Positions 24,726-34,833 are shown, counted from the stretch's first letter. The stretch is 64,000 nucleotides of DNA from Methanobrevibacter sp. V74 (GCF_963082495.1 NZ_CAUJAN010000003.1:336055-400054), one strand, 5' to 3'. A program made the numbers and translations. Notes: a model not told the origin generated them from the letters alone.

Positions 24726-25643
24726 ATGATAGAATCCTATATTGAATCTGGAAAACTAGCTTCTAAAATTCGTGGCGAAGCCTCTAAAATGATTAAAGAT
24801 GGCACTCTAGTTATTGATTTGGTTGAATATGTAGAAAGTGAAATTTTAAAAGCAGGTGCGAAAATTGCTTTTCCATGTAATGTATCTCTAAATGAAGTTG
24901 CTGCACATTATACATCTCCTGCAGGAGATAAAACTGTAATTCATGCTGGAGATATGGTGAAATTAGATTTGGGTGCTATGATTGATGGGTATATTGCTGA
25001 TACTGCAATTACTATAATCGCAGATGGAAATATTGATGAAAACTACACTCAAGATGAAATAAACCTGCATGAAGAAATAGTAGAAGCATCAGCAGCAGGC
25101 CTTGAAGCTGCAATATCGACTGTAAGAGCAGGTGTTGAAGTGTCCAAAATAGGACAAGCGGTTCATGAAGCAATATCAGAATATAAACTAAATCCAATTT
25201 TCAACCTAACCGGACATAGCTTAGAACAAAATAATTTACATGCAGGAATCTCAATACCGAATTATGACAACCACGACAAATATGTTTTAGAAGAAGGTCA
25301 GGCAATAGCTATTGAACCGTTTGCAACAAATGGAGAAGGAATTGTCAATGATGCTCCGGGACATTATATTTACTCATATATGTCAAATAAGCCATTTAGA
25401 ATGAAAAGCACACAAAGAATTTTGAAATACATTCAGCATAAACACAGATTTGTTCCATTTTCAGGCAGATGGATAACAACTGAATTTGGTGAGAGAAAAG
25501 GAGCAATAGCACTAAAACAGTTATCTGAAGCTATGGCAATTTATCCTTATGCACCATTACGTGAAAAGCAAGATTGTTTTGTAAGCCAAAAAGAACATAC
25601 AATAATTGTTGAAAAAGAAGGTTGTACTGTAACAACCATTTAA
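24726..25643 (+). CDS. map: Methionine aminopeptidase, type II
   Basis: A 305-aa cytoplasmic metalloprotease that removes initiator Met from new proteins. The ligand set is visible: Asp in VKLDLGAM, Asp in IADTAITI, His in TGHSLEQN, Glu in AIEPFATNG and the C-terminal Glu in KEHTIIVE. The insertion before the last ligand (about residues 205-270, with GERKGAIAL) makes it the archaeal/eukaryotic type II form. GAAGGTAAA lies before the ATG. It converges with frhB. Length and motifs are normal. Confidence 0.95.
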   Translation: MIESYIESGKLASKIRGEASKMIKDGTLVIDLVEYVESEILKAGAKIAFPCNVSLNEVAAHYTSPAGDKTVIHAGDMVKLDLGAMIDGYIADTAITIIADGNIDENYTQDEINLHEEIVEASAAGLEAAISTVRAGVEVSKIGQAVHEAISEYKLNPIFNLTGHSLEQNNLHAGISIPNYDNHDKYVLEEGQAIAIEPFATNGEGIVNDAPGHYIYSYMSNKPFRMKSTQRILKYIQHKHRFVPFSGRWITTEFGERKGAIALKQLSEAMAIYPYAPLREKQDCFVSQKEHTIIVEKEGCTVTTI

Positions 25644-25671
25644 TTTGGATTTACCCGCAATATCTTAATTT

Positions 25672-25711
25672 TAAAAAAATAAAAAGAAAAGAAGTAGAAT
25701 TAGTATTCTAC
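25672..25711 (-). terminator. Terminator of the frhADGB operon
   Basis: GTAGAAT / ATTCTAC forms a 7-bp stem with a 4-nt loop over the frhB stop codon. On the minus strand it is followed by a long T-rich tract. Confidence 0.65.
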
Positions 25712-26551
25712 CGGAAGAGGTAAACCTAATTTAGCTCTTCTTTCAATTTCTTTTCCGTTTTTCTCTTTTTTTTCAGCAGCTAATTTTTCAAGTAAACCAA
25801 GACCAGGTTTTACTTCGTCCATTGGTTTTGTTTCGATTAAACCAGCATCAACAGCTGCTTTAAAGATGGATTCACCATCATCTGTTCTGGTTAAAACAGT
25901 AGACCATCCGTTAGGAGATCCTACTGAACCTGTAGATACATCAGCCCATTCAGCAACATAATCCCTACAAATGTTACATCCAGCTTGTTCATATCCGTGT
26001 GTTTCTTTAATAGCTAAACCTGAGTCTTCACCATCTTTAGTTAACCAGAATTTTCCCTTACCAATGTCCATTTTAGTAGCATCAGTTAATTTGTCAAATC
26101 CCAATTTTGCAGTTGCAAAAGTATCAAGAGAAGCCATAGGGAAGTTTTCCATACAGTAAATACCAATGATCAATTTAATTTTATCAGCGACAAATCTAGT
26201 AAATGGATACGCTTGTGCTTTTCTTAAACCTTGGGTTTGGCATGGAGTTGTAACAATACCTACTTTTTCTAAACCGTATTGGCGAGTAGCATCTTTTAAA
26301 GCTGACAACATTGGAGATATTGAGTATTTAGTACCTGCATTTGCGATAACTTCCTCAGAAGAAGTTGCTACAATAGGACTAGGTCTCCAATCATCATCAG
26401 GAGTTCCAGCTACAACTGCACCTTCAATGATTCCCTCATCAAGCGCATAACAAAGTAATGCTGAAACAATTCCTCCATCTTGTGATACATCTAAAATTTT
26501 ACTATTAGTTGATCTAGCAGATAATGCTTCTTTATAAGTACCTAATGGCAT
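25700..26551 (-). CDS. frhB: F420-reducing hydrogenase, beta subunit FrhB
   Basis: A 283-aa iron-sulfur flavoprotein that passes electrons from the hydrogenase core to coenzyme F420. The N-terminus ([20 protein letters not shown]) and [16 protein letters not shown] are typical of the FrhB family. [20 protein letters not shown] carries Cys residues for the [4Fe-4S] cluster. It is last in the operon frhA-frhD-frhG-frhB, 11 bp after frhG. The length matches family norms. Confidence 0.95.
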   Translation of the reverse strand: MPLGTYKEALSARSTNSKILDVSQDGGIVSALLCYALDEGIIEGAVVAGTPDDDWRPSPIVATSSEEVIANAGTKYSISPMLSALKDATRQYGLEKVGIVTTPCQTQGLRKAQAYPFTRFVADKIKLIIGIYCMENFPMASLDTFATAKLGFDKLTDATKMDIGKGKFWLTKDGEDSGLAIKETHGYEQAGCNICRDYVAEWADVSTGSVGSPNGWSTVLTRTDDGESIFKAAVDAGLIETKPMDEVKPGLGLLEKLAAEKKEKNGKEIERRAKLGLPLPVEY

Positions 26552-26562
26552 GTCAAATCCTC

Positions 26563-27387
26563 CTATAATCCTGTTTCCTCTTTAATTCTATTTATAGGTA
26601 ACCATGCTCTCGGACACATTGTATAACAAGATCCGCATTTAATACATCTGTCCCTATCACAGCTAGGTCTTCCTTCAGAAAATCCCATAGCTCTTGTAGG
26701 GCATGCAAGAGCACAAGTTCCGCATCCAGTACATAATCCGTTAACTATTATATTAGTCAATACATCACAGCCGCATCCGGCGTTACAAGCAGCTTTATCG
26801 ATTGCAGGTTGCAAGTATTCCATGTCACCATTGCATAATGCCACAACAACTTTTGCAATCATTTCAGGAGCTACAGGACATCCCGGAAGTGCGCAGTCAA
26901 CATTAACTAAAGAACTGATTGGTGCAAAAGATTCGTGTTTAGGTTGTGCTTGTTGACCTCCACGTGCAAATGTTGTAAAGCAACCAGTCATAGCACAAGA
27001 ACCGAATGCGCAAATTAAACCGGATTTTTCTCTTGCCATTAACAGTTCCTGAACACTGTGTTCATCTTGTAAACAGACAGACCCTTCTATTAAACATGAG
27101 TCCATTTCAGGCATTTCTTCAGCATAAGTACCATGAACCCATTTATCGACTAAAGTTTGCCCATATACAATGTCAACCATATCAGTTAAGACTGTAGATA
27201 AAATGTCATAATTTTCAGTTAAAGACATTGCATCACCAGTACATCCACTTAAGTGTATGTAACCAATACGCGGTTTTGATGAAGCAGCTTCAACTTCTTC
27301 TACAGGAGCAGCTTCAACCCTCTCTTCTACATCAGATGTGATTTCTTCTTGAGAACCACCAAAAACTTTTTTTAACTTTTCGAACAT
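26563..27387 (-). CDS. frhG: F420-reducing hydrogenase, gamma (small) subunit FrhG
   Basis: A 274-aa small subunit carrying the electron-relay clusters. The proximal-cluster region holds [18 protein letters not shown] and LPGCPVAP. The C-terminus has two ferredoxin-type motifs ([24 protein letters not shown]), plus extra Cys residues in CNAGCGCD. The first ~40 residues are a charged extension ([16 protein letters not shown]) that is probably flexible. The start overlaps the end of frhD by 16 bp, indicating coupled translation. Confidence 0.95.
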   Translation of the reverse strand: MFEKLKKVFGGSQEEITSDVEERVEAAPVEEVEAASSKPRIGYIHLSGCTGDAMSLTENYDILSTVLTDMVDIVYGQTLVDKWVHGTYAEEMPEMDSCLIEGSVCLQDEHSVQELLMAREKSGLICAFGSCAMTGCFTTFARGGQQAQPKHESFAPISSLVNVDCALPGCPVAPEMIAKVVVALCNGDMEYLQPAIDKAACNAGCGCDVLTNIIVNGLCTGCGTCALACPTRAMGFSEGRPSCDRDRCIKCGSCYTMCPRAWLPINRIKEETGL

Positions 27388-27956
27388 TTTTTAACCCCGA
27401 TTTCATTGAAAATAAGATCAATAGTTTTAGGAATTGCCTTAACTACAGGTTCTGTTAAACCCATATCAACGTCCGGAGTTGGAATTTCAGCTGGTTTGCA
27501 ACCAACAACAACAACCTCACATTTTTCTGAAATTTTTTGAAGAGGTTCTTCAACAGTCATTCCGTGAGGATTATCGTATTTTCCTACTTTCATTATATTA
27601 GGATCAAATACTTGCACATAACCAGGCTCTGCATCAAATTCGACTACATCAACAACAATTAGTTTTTTCCAATCATATTCTTCATAAAGTGGGAAGAAGT
27701 TGGTTGGGGCTGCAGTTCCACCATCAATGAATTGAATACCATCAGGCAATTCAATACCTTCAAATTTCTCTTTGATTTGATTTAGAACATCTTTATCAAA
27801 TTCATTTTCCACATATGCAGTTATGGCAGGGTCATAATAATCATTTTTATCATTAGAGTATTTTTGTAGAATGTTTATAAGTATTGGACCATATCCGTCA
27901 TCTTTAAATAAAACATTTCCGCATCCTATTACAATAATTTCCGAATCGTAAGGCAT
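27372..27956 (-). CDS. frhD: F420 hydrogenase maturation protease FrhD
   Basis: A 194-aa protease of the HyaD/HycI family. It clips the C-terminus of the FrhA large subunit after nickel insertion. The N-terminal [14 protein letters not shown] supplies the first acidic Ni-sensing residue; [17 protein letters not shown] and NPHGM supply the others. It lies between frhA and frhG, 15 bp after frhA. Confidence 0.93.
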   Translation of the reverse strand: MPYDSEIIVIGCGNVLFKDDGYGPILINILQKYSNDKNDYYDPAITAYVENEFDKDVLNQIKEKFEGIELPDGIQFIDGGTAAPTNFFPLYEEYDWKKLIVVDVVEFDAEPGYVQVFDPNIMKVGKYDNPHGMTVEEPLQKISEKCEVVVVGCKPAEIPTPDVDMGLTEPVVKAIPKTIDLIFNEIGVKKCSKS

Positions 27957-27971
27957 TTATTTTCCTCCAAA

Positions 27972-29198
27972 TTAAATTTTCACCATTTCATTTTTGATTA
28001 TAGATTTATCTTCATCATCAACTACCATCACGTGAGTAGCGCAAGATAAACATGGATCGTATGCCCTAATTACATGTGGACCTAATTCATGATGGAAACC
28101 TTCTATAGCCGGACCCATTGTTGGAATATTCCATGTAGTAGGTACAATTGCAGAATAGAATTGAGTTTTACCATCTTTAACTTGTGCCATGTGTGCATTG
28201 GTTCCTCTAGGACCTTCAATAATACCGAAACCTAATTCCCCAGTGCCTCTTTTATCATAGCTTACATTAGCTGGAGCAGAAGTGTCAATTGCATCTAATG
28301 CATCCATACAGGATTGATAGTTTTTCATCATTTCATCAGCACGAGCTACGTGTTGAGCTATAACTCCTTTTCCTTTAAATCCTTCGAATTTTTCCATTCT
28401 TGCTCTAGGACCTGTTTCCACATTGGTGCCGTTGATTAATGGAATTACTGAACATGCTTTTTTACCAATTTCAGGGTCATCATACCATGCTTCAGGCAAT
28501 ACTTCTGAAAATGCATCCATATCAAACTCGTTTACACCATAAGTCGGGTGCACTGCGAGTAACGGTTGGTTTACTACACCTAAATCTTCAGGAATACCTA
28601 TTTTCTCTGCACTTTCAGAAACACATGTTTTAATAAATTCAATATGTTCTTCGAGTTTAGGTTTAAGTGCAGTCATTCTTTCTATTAATCTTTCTTTTGC
28701 AAATGGAGTAAGGTTTCTTGCCATTCCACCTACTCTCACATCAGATGGATGGATACCTTCACCAGCAACCATGTCAACAACATATTGAACATTTTTTCTT
28801 ACTTCACTCACACTATCAACTGCAGCGGCAAATTTATCAGCCGGGACAAAATCTGTTGCAATTAAAAAATGATGAATGGCGGCACTGTTAATATTGTGTG
28901 CTGCTAAGGTAGCTTCTCTTAACAATCGAGCTGCTTTAGGAATTTCAATACCTAATGCCTGATCTATAGCTTCAGCAGATGCTAAAGTATGAGGAATTGG
29001 ACAAACCCCACAAATCCTTTGGCATAAAACTGGAGCTGTTTCTGGTGCTTTGTTAAGAACCATCTTCTCCAAACCCCTTACTGGAGTTATACTTAAATAC
29101 ATACCTTTTGTAACAATCCCTTCATCGTCCACTTCCATGACTAGCTCGGCATGGCCCTCCTGACGAGTTGTAGGGGATATAACTACTCTATCTTTCAA
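27972..29198 (-). CDS. frhA: F420-reducing hydrogenase, alpha (large) subunit FrhA
   Basis: A 408-aa large subunit with the [NiFe] active site. It oxidises H2 to supply reduced F420 for methanogenesis. The nickel ligands are in [10 protein letters not shown] and in the C-terminal DPCLSCATH; both C-terminal positions are Cys, so this is not the selenocysteine form. I start at TTG 29198, five bases behind GAGGTGA, giving the usual N-terminus [18 protein letters not shown]; the frame is open further upstream but has no site. The last residues ([18 protein letters not shown]) include the tail that FrhD removes. First gene of the operon. Confidence 0.95.
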   Translation of the reverse strand: MKDRVVISPTTRQEGHAELVMEVDDEGIVTKGMYLSITPVRGLEKMVLNKAPETAPVLCQRICGVCPIPHTLASAEAIDQALGIEIPKAARLLREATLAAHNINSAAIHHFLIATDFVPADKFAAAVDSVSEVRKNVQYVVDMVAGEGIHPSDVRVGGMARNLTPFAKERLIERMTALKPKLEEHIEFIKTCVSESAEKIGIPEDLGVVNQPLLAVHPTYGVNEFDMDAFSEVLPEAWYDDPEIGKKACSVIPLINGTNVETGPRARMEKFEGFKGKGVIAQHVARADEMMKNYQSCMDALDAIDTSAPANVSYDKRGTGELGFGIIEGPRGTNAHMAQVKDGKTQFYSAIVPTTWNIPTMGPAIEGFHHELGPHVIRAYDPCLSCATHVMVVDDEDKSIIKNEMVKI

Positions 29199-29357
29199 AT
29201 ATGTCACCTCAATTATATTAGAAACTAACAATATTATTATATATTCCTTATTATTAATAAGTGACTTCAAATGAGATTAATCGAAATATATATAATAGAT
29301 AAAGAACTAAGATTATTTATTATAAAAATTAATAATACTTGACAGGAGGGAAATAAA

Positions 29358-29879
29358 TTGGATAAAGCAAATATAATTATTTCAGTAATTATTGTGTTAT
29401 GTATTGCAGCGGCTGTTGCAGCATATGGAATAACCAATAGTGGGAACCCAATATTCTCTGATTTATCCAGTATGAGTGCAAAAGATGATAATGCTGGACA
29501 TGGTGTTGGAAATAATTCCAACATTGGAAATAATTCAGGTTCATCTGTAGCAACTACAACAGGAAGTTCAAGTTCAACTGGATCAAGTGGATCTGGTAGT
29601 TCATCAGGAAGTTCAAGTTCCGGAGGATCATCCTCTGGAGGAAGTTCAAACTCCAGAGGCAGTGGCAGCGGTAGTAATGGAGGTGGCAGTTCAAACACCC
29701 ATTTATCTTACTCATCAGCAAAAGCAATTGCAAATGATGCAATTTTAGAAGAAGGTTGCTATGCTGGAAGCGGTTACTATTCTGGAGGATACTGGTACTT
29801 TAATGTATATGATGCAAAGGGCAATGTAGTTGACACAATTGCAGTAAATGATAAAACTGGATTTACTGAAAGAGCCTAA
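29358..29879 (+). CDS. Small exported Ser/Gly-rich protein with PepSY-like C-terminus
   Basis: A 173-aa protein starting at TTG 29358, seven bases behind GGAGGG. Residues 1-25 are a membrane or signal segment (IIISVIIVLCIAAAVAAYG). Residues ~45-112 are almost wholly Ser, Gly, Asn and Thr, a flexible stalk. The C-terminal ~55 residues form a small domain (SAKAIANDAILEEGCYAG, GGYWYFNVYDAKGNVVDTIA) resembling PepSY-type domains, with one Cys. It is probably anchored by the N-terminus with the domain outside. Divergent from frhA, with its own strong terminator. The function is unknown. Confidence 0.7.
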   Translation: MDKANIIISVIIVLCIAAAVAAYGITNSGNPIFSDLSSMSAKDDNAGHGVGNNSNIGNNSGSSVATTTGSSSSTGSSGSGSSSGSSSSGGSSSGGSSNSRGSGSGSNGGGSSNTHLSYSSAKAIANDAILEEGCYAGSGYYSGGYWYFNVYDAKGNVVDTIAVNDKTGFTERA

Positions 29880-29911
29880 GGATTAAATTTAATCCTTTCT
29901 TTTATTTTTTT
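29879..29911 (+). terminator. Terminator of the small Ser/Gly-rich protein gene
   Basis: A perfect 18-bp palindrome (AGGATTAAA / TTTAATCCT) starts in the stop codon and runs into TTCTTTTATTTTTTT. It is one of the clearest terminators in the window. Confidence 0.8.
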
Positions 29912-30085
29912 GGCACTTTCAAAAACTTGTGTGATAACTAATTTTTTCGATTAATCTATTCATTTAAATTTTTCAAAATAACGGATTAATTAGCTTTAAA
30001 TTATAAAAATAACTCCAAATATTAAGAAAAAGTTTTTAATAAAAAACTTGAAGATATTTAAATCACACAAGTTTTTGAAAGAGCC
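29912..30085. mobile_element. MITE-like element with 24-bp terminal inverted repeats
   Basis: The ends are inverted copies of each other: GGCACTTTCAAAAACTTG on the left and its complement on the right, 23 of 24 bases matching out to TGTGAT. The element is 174 bp with no coding capacity. Parts of its ends and interior recur at 36381-36460 and 36959-36981, around an IS1182-like transposase fragment. It is therefore probably a non-autonomous derivative of that IS. Confidence 0.65.
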
Positions 30086-30099
30086 GAATGATTTATAAC

Positions 30100-31853
30100 C
30101 ATTCCTAGAAACTTAAGATTTTTCATGTGAAATTTTTTATTAATTCTGTTTATTTGATAACGTTGTTATATTATTTTGGGATTAGGATTTGATTTTCGTA
30201 AGTTTTTTATATGATTTGTGAACAGAACTATTAAACAAGATGTGAAAACTCACTAATTTTTGGTGAAATTATTTGATTAGTGTGTTTTTTTCTTGTTTCC
30301 TGGATGTTTATTATAAACATCCGGGGTTTTTCGTTCTTTATTATTGTATTGATTTTCTTTATATTGTATTAGTTCTTTAGATGCTTCTTTTACTATAAAA
30401 TCGATTATTTGCTCTCTTTTCGTTTGCGTTTCAAATATTAGGTCAAATAAGAATAAATAGATGTTTCCCGTTATTTTTGCGAAATTCGACTGATAAATTA
30501 TTTTTTCATCTTTATTTCTGGGTATTCTTGTTATATTGTTTTCTGCATGATTTTTAATTGTCATTGCTAGGTTATAAACGAATATGTGGGCGTGAAAATC
30601 TTGTTCGATTATTGTTCTTCGAATTCCGCTGAAATCTTCGATTTCGATTAAATTTTTTAATCTGTCAAATCCAGTTTCAACTGACCATCTTTTACCATAT
30701 AATTCTTTTAAATCTTCTGTTGAGAATTCTTCAGATGTTAAATTTGTTGCAAGTATTTCAGGTTCGTTCTTACCAATATCTACTAATGCTATGCGAATTT
30801 CTAATCGCCCCATCTTTCTTGCTTTTTCTTTTAAATTTTCATCATCAAAATGACTTAATCTATTATTTGTTAAATTTATTTTTATAATTTCATCATTAGT
30901 CTTCATTTGTTTGATTAAATGTCTAAATACATTTTTTGGTAGTCTTATTAAAAATTTAGAGTTTAAATCAATGGTTTTTGCCATGAGTTCGATTGATGGA
31001 TATCCTCGATCGTAAATGGTAATTAATTTTGTAATGTTTAATCTTTGTTTTAAGTTCTCTAAATGTTCAATTGCTAAATCTACTTCATTTATTGTTGTTT
31101 CAACAATTTTTGCTGTTAAAATATGTTTAGAATGAACGTCTAAAAGACATGAAACTCTTGCACGAATTCTTTTTTCTTTTAACAGGTTTTCATCACCAAC
31201 AGGGAATTCTTCACGTGTTAAAGTAACATTGGGAAGATCAATAATACTTCCATCACAAGCACTAACAATATATCCTTTAAATTTTGAAAATCCAGAATAT
31301 TTGCCATATAATTGGTCAATAAAAGATTCATTCATATCAATAAAAACTTTTGGGTCAATGAACATTCTTTGTTTTCCAATTCCTTGGCTAGAAATTGTTT
31401 TAAACTTCTTATTCAATCCTATTGTGAAAAATCTAATCGTTTCAATATAAGATGTACAGCTTCTTTGAGAAAGAATAAATGTTGTATACTCTTTTTGAGT
31501 CATTTTTCTATCTCTAATAAACTTATTATCTTCAGTTACATATTTTTCAGATATAAAAACATCAAATAAACTGAAAAAATCTTTGACAAATCTATCATAA
31601 GAATACATCAATCCAACCCCCAATCAAATAAATTCATGATTAAAAAACTTTAATTACTTATATAAATATATATAATTAATAATATTTAAAATAAACTATT
31701 AATAATTATTAAAATTAGATATAAATAAATTAAAATTAATTAATAAAGTATTAAAATAAATAATAACGGATTAAAGCAAAATAAATCAAAATTAGCAATT
31801 TCAATGAATAAACAATGATAAAAAAAATAAAAAATCTTAAGTTTCTAGGAATG
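30100..31853 (-). mobile_element. Complete IS4-family insertion sequence
   Basis: The ends are perfect 24-bp inverted repeats: CATTCCTAGAAACTTAAG then ATTTTT at 30100-30123, and the complement at 31830-31853. They enclose one full-length transposase. The element is 1,754 bp. I see no clear target-site duplication. The right end lies 58 bp upstream of tRNA-Arg(TCT). With an intact transposase and intact ends it may still be active. Confidence 0.85.
30277..31608 (-). CDS. IS4-family transposase
   Basis: A 443-aa DDE transposase. D1 is in CDGSIIDLPN, D2 in ITIYDRGYPS, and E in the IS4 signature YGKRWSVETGFDRLKN, which fits Y-x2-R-x3-E-x6-K exactly. The C-terminus is basic. I start at ATG 31608, behind a GGGGG-containing site on the minus strand, rather than the TTG five codons upstream. 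An A/T-rich TATA-like element (31650-31665) lies inside the right end of the IS. No frameshift or stop is seen. Confidence 0.9.
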   Translation of the reverse strand: MYSYDRFVKDFFSLFDVFISEKYVTEDNKFIRDRKMTQKEYTTFILSQRSCTSYIETIRFFTIGLNKKFKTISSQGIGKQRMFIDPKVFIDMNESFIDQLYGKYSGFSKFKGYIVSACDGSIIDLPNVTLTREEFPVGDENLLKEKRIRARVSCLLDVHSKHILTAKIVETTINEVDLAIEHLENLKQRLNITKLITIYDRGYPSIELMAKTIDLNSKFLIRLPKNVFRHLIKQMKTNDEIIKINLTNNRLSHFDDENLKEKARKMGRLEIRIALVDIGKNEPEILATNLTSEEFSTEDLKELYGKRWSVETGFDRLKNLIEIEDFSGIRRTIIEQDFHAHIFVYNLAMTIKNHAENNITRIPRNKDEKIIYQSNFAKITGNIYLFLFDLIFETQTKREQIIDFIVKEASKELIQYKENQYNNKERKTPDVYNKHPGNKKKTH

Positions 31854-31866
31854 TTTAAAAATAGAT

Positions 31867-31880
31867 AAATATATATAATA
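31867..31880 (+). promoter_or_regulatory. TATA region for tRNA-Arg(TCT)
   Basis: AAATATATATAAT lies about 35-45 bp upstream of the mature tRNA 5' end, between the IS right end and the tRNA. The IS insertion left this promoter intact. Confidence 0.5.
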
Positions 31881-31911
31881 AAAATTACAAAATTATTATT
31901 GCTGTTAGTGA

Positions 31912-31987
<76 letters not shown>

Positions 31988-32035
31988 CTTACTAAAATCT
32001 TTTTTTAAAATATTTTTTATAATTAATTTAATTTT

Positions 32036-32109
32036 GGGCTTGTAGCCTAGTCTGGAAGGGCGTAAGACTCCTAATCTTAAGATCGAGGGTTCAAATCCCT
32101 CCAAGTCCG
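32036..32109 (+). tRNA. tRNA-Arg (CCT)
   Basis: A 74-nt cloverleaf: acceptor GGGCTTG / CAAGTCC with discriminator G, anticodon stem TAAGA/TCTTA, loop CTCCTAA (anticodon CCT, reads AGG). T-arm is GAGGG TTCAAAT CCCTC. It is in tandem with tRNA-Arg(TCT), and the two together read both AGR codons. Confidence 0.93.
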
Positions 32110-32113
32110 TTTT

Positions 32114-33292
32114 TTAAAAATTATCTAAAGTAATCATTTTAGGTTTTTTAACTTCTTTTTTAAAACAGATTTTACCGTATTGGCCTCCACCTCCAGGCAT
32201 AATGTCAATTGTGTTATTTCTGAAAGATTCAATAGCTAAAGAAACATCTGCATCTATTTTTTTAATATCATTAACATCCTCATTTATTAAAACATCGATT
32301 TCAGTTTTAAAATTATCAATTAATTTCCGCCATATCCCCTGGACAGTTTTTGTAGTAACTCCTTTATTGTAAACTGATGAGATTATTTCGGCTAATGGCA
32401 TTAAATGAACATATTTTGGCCTAAAAGAAGGATGGTGAGGTTTGTTAAAATCGGCAATTTCAGATATTCTATAGTCCACTCCTTTTTTAATTGTACCTCC
32501 GCAGCTGCATTTCATTTTATTCTCACGAGCAGTTGCAGGATCAATTAATCTGTAGCATTTTGTACATGCAGTCATGTGATATTTCCCCAAATTTGGCACC
32601 AAACCATAATTTGCTTTAATATCCTTGTGTTTAATGGCTTTTTTTATTGAAGAAAATGAAATATCCTCAAGCTCCATCTGATTAAATTCACGACCTAACC
32701 TATGTGGCCAAGGGGAATGTGCATCTGAATTTGTTAAAAATGGAAAGTCCTTAAGTTCAGATATCGTATCTGCCATATCTGTATCTGCTGAAAGACCTAA
32801 TTCAACAAAATCCGGCTTTTTTTCATAACAATCATAAATGCTGTCATAAGATTTATACATTCCAGTCCAGGGAGTAAATGCATGTGCCGGACCAATCAAA
32901 CAACCATAATCATGAGCCAATTCCAATAGCTCCGCACCTCCAAGATGTGTTTTGGGCCTTCCATCAGTAGCTTTGTTTTTCGAAGGCAACTTATTAGATA
33001 ATTCACGGGCAATATCCAAATCAGGGATGATTATTACATGATGAATTCTATGTTTTGCTTCAACTTCTGTTGTTAAAACAAAATCCATAGAATTGGCAGT
33101 ATAAATTCCATCACCTGAATAAGTAGTGCTTTCTTGAACAATATCTAGCCACTTTGGATGAAATGCATCCCCAGTTCCTAATAATTGCAGACCTTTTAAT
33201 TTGGATTTAGGAGCCATATTATTAATTAGCATATCCTTAGACGATGCCATTGAAAAACAACTGTGAATGTGAAAATCAGCATTTACTAACAT
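32114..33292 (-). CDS. Endonuclease Q (EndoQ), PHP-family DNA repair enzyme
   Basis: A 392-aa enzyme of the EndoQ family, which nicks DNA 5' of deaminated bases such as uracil and hypoxanthine. The PHP metal site starts with DFHIHSCFSMAS and includes TNSDAHSPWPHRLGREF. A zinc-binding segment is present (CTKCYRLIDP, CSCGG), followed by a helical region typical of the family (HLMPLAEIISSVYNKGV). It is the last gene of the L44e-to-EndoQ cluster and ends 5 bp from the convergent tRNA-Arg. EndoQ of other archaea interacts with PCNA, whose gene lies about 5 kb upstream. Confidence 0.88.
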   Translation of the reverse strand: MLVNADFHIHSCFSMASSKDMLINNMAPKSKLKGLQLLGTGDAFHPKWLDIVQESTTYSGDGIYTANSMDFVLTTEVEAKHRIHHVIIIPDLDIARELSNKLPSKNKATDGRPKTHLGGAELLELAHDYGCLIGPAHAFTPWTGMYKSYDSIYDCYEKKPDFVELGLSADTDMADTISELKDFPFLTNSDAHSPWPHRLGREFNQMELEDISFSSIKKAIKHKDIKANYGLVPNLGKYHMTACTKCYRLIDPATARENKMKCSCGGTIKKGVDYRISEIADFNKPHHPSFRPKYVHLMPLAEIISSVYNKGVTTKTVQGIWRKLIDNFKTEIDVLINEDVNDIKKIDADVSLAIESFRNNTIDIMPGGGGQYGKICFKKEVKKPKMITLDNF

Positions 33293-33301
33293 GATTAAAT
33301 G

Positions 33302-33847
33302 TTAGAACGTATTATTATTTAATATTTTTTTAACTTCATGAAGTGAGCATTTCTGGTTATTATCTGTTAAATCAGTGTTAATTTCACTATTTGATTTGAA
33401 ATCTTTTAAAAAAGCGTTTGTTTTATGCATTAACTCAATGATTTCTTTTTGAGTAGTGGGATATTGAAGTTTTAATGTTGGAATGTCTAAATCATTAACA
33501 ATTTTAACCAGCAAACTATGAGCGTTATTACATGAATTGCCTCCGAACAATATTAACTCATTTAAAGAATCGTACATTCTTTTATAGTTTTTCGGACGCT
33601 TTCCAATAATTATGGCTGCATCAGCATCATCAATAATTTTAGAAAATAAAAACAGTCTTGATTTTACACCAGATGGAAGTTCACTAGACGAATATTTGGT
33701 AATTAAGCTATTAAAGGTTAAATTTCCATCACAAATATCCATGTTATCATATTTGGAAAAATTAGATGGAGATAAATAAGTGTGTCCATTTTTTTCGATT
33801 AATGGAATGACAATCATTGAAGCATCAGGTATGACAATAACATTCAT
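33302..33847 (-). CDS. Conserved methanogen protein, possibly methanogenesis marker 5 (DUF2112)
   Basis: About 181 aa. I start at ATG 33847 (MNVIVIPDASMIVIPLIE); a TTG at 33883 that overlaps the PAC2 gene by 8 bp is possible and would add 12 residues. The pattern of an N-terminal VIPDASMIVIPLIEKNGH, a central DDADAAIIIGKRPKNY and a Cys-containing FGGNSCNNAH recalls the DUF2112 / marker 5 family. I am only moderately sure. It sits between PAC2 and EndoQ, overlapping or abutting both. No signal peptide or membrane segment. Biochemical role unknown. Confidence 0.6.
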   Translation of the reverse strand: MNVIVIPDASMIVIPLIEKNGHTYLSPSNFSKYDNMDICDGNLTFNSLITKYSSSELPSGVKSRLFLFSKIIDDADAAIIIGKRPKNYKRMYDSLNELILFGGNSCNNAHSLLVKIVNDLDIPTLKLQYPTTQKEIIELMHKTNAFLKDFKSNSEINTDLTDNNQKCSLHEVKKILNNNTF

Positions 33848-33875
33848 AAAAAAAGTAAATGAATATTGGATTGAA

Positions 33876-34649
33876 CTATCCAATATATCTTAAATCATCA
33901 GCATTTCCAGCATTGGCTTTGTTGATCAAATCCTGTTCCATTTGCTGAGCCTTAGCAATCATTTCTCTGGTTTTTTCAGCTCTTTCTTCTAATTTATTAG
34001 TATTGATTTCAAAATTGAGCAATAATGATAATTTATTCAATAAAGCTTCAGCAGCTTCAGCATCAATAAAGTAACCTGGAGTTTCCCCCATGAGACAGCA
34101 TCCTTCGATTCCTTTACGAGTTCCCAAACCTAAGAATAATCCGGAAGCCCCAACAATGCCACCGTCATTAGATCTTACTTCAATCTCAGCTTCTTTTAAT
34201 AATTCAACATTAGCTTCACAAGTAGCCGCTCCAAAGACTTTGGGATTTTCAATAGGTTGTGGGGAAGTAACCATGCCGCCTAAAGTGAAAATTCCATTAA
34301 TATTGTAATTTGAAACAAATTCTAAGACTTCTTTACATACCAAATATTGTCCTTCAGGAGATAAAGCCTGAGTGTTGCCTACAAGAATAATTAAATCTAA
34401 GTTATCTTCACCAACATCTTTTAAGTAATACAACTCATTTAACATGTTCTCGATTATGCCCTCTTCTTTTACAAAAACTTGCGGAGGAAATGATGGAGAA
34501 TAAATTTCAGCAAATTTAGTAGCTCCCAATTCATCAATAATATAATCTGCAGCTAATTTGCCAACATGTCCAAGACCAGGCAACGCTTCTATAAAAATAG
34601 GATTATCCAATTCGATTTCTTCTAAAACACTTATTTCAGTAGTATTCAT
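33876..34649 (-). CDS. PAC2-family protein (proteasome assembly chaperone-like)
   Basis: A 257-aa cytoplasmic protein of the PAC2 family (COG1938/COG2047 type), related to eukaryotic proteasome assembly chaperone 2. The family pattern is clear: [51 protein letters not shown], then [20 protein letters not shown]. The C-terminus is a charged helix ([19 protein letters not shown]). It follows Nop10 by 7 bp in a translation-gene cluster, as in many archaea. The precise role in archaea is not known to me. Confidence 0.88.
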   Translation of the reverse strand: MNTTEISVLEEIELDNPIFIEALPGLGHVGKLAADYIIDELGATKFAEIYSPSFPPQVFVKEEGIIENMLNELYYLKDVGEDNLDLIILVGNTQALSPEGQYLVCKEVLEFVSNYNINGIFTLGGMVTSPQPIENPKVFGAATCEANVELLKEAEIEVRSNDGGIVGASGLFLGLGTRKGIEGCCLMGETPGYFIDAEAAEALLNKLSLLLNFEINTNKLEERAEKTREMIAKAQQMEQDLINKANAGNADDLRYIG

Positions 34650-34656
34650 ACAATAA

Positions 34657-34821
34657 CTACTCCTTATTCATTGCTTCTTTTTTTAAAATACGGCGGTATT
34701 TACCATATTTATCCTCAACTGAAAATTTAGGAGGATAAATTACTTTAAGTTGCCCGCCACATTTTGGGCAAGCATCTTTCAAAGTATAAATTCCACATTC
34801 AGGACATTTATTCATTTTCAT
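34657..34821 (-). CDS. nop10: H/ACA ribonucleoprotein subunit Nop10
   Basis: A small 54-aa protein, [20 protein letters not shown], then [20 protein letters not shown] and a basic tail [14 protein letters not shown]. Two Cys-x2-Cys pairs bind one zinc. Nop10 joins Cbf5, Gar1 and L7Ae in guide-directed pseudouridylation of rRNA. It sits 12 bp after aIF2-alpha, the usual archaeal order. ATG codons at 34827, 34821 and 34815 are all in frame; I prefer 34821 by comparison with the family N-terminus MKMKKC. Confidence 0.93.
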   Translation of the reverse strand: MKMNKCPECGIYTLKDACPKCGGQLKVIYPPKFSVEDKYGKYRRILKKEAMNKE

Positions 34822-34833
34822 ATTCATAAGAAT

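Noticed and set aside
27972-28060. Selenocysteine in FrhA
   Set aside because: The C-terminal nickel motif reads DPCLSCATH with normal Cys codons and there is no in-frame TGA.
29267-29698. Minus-strand frame coding a Pro/Leu/Glu-rich protein
   Set aside because: It is the reverse image of the Ser/Gly-rich repeats of the exported protein on the plus strand. The ribosome binding site, signal peptide and terminator all belong to the plus-strand gene.
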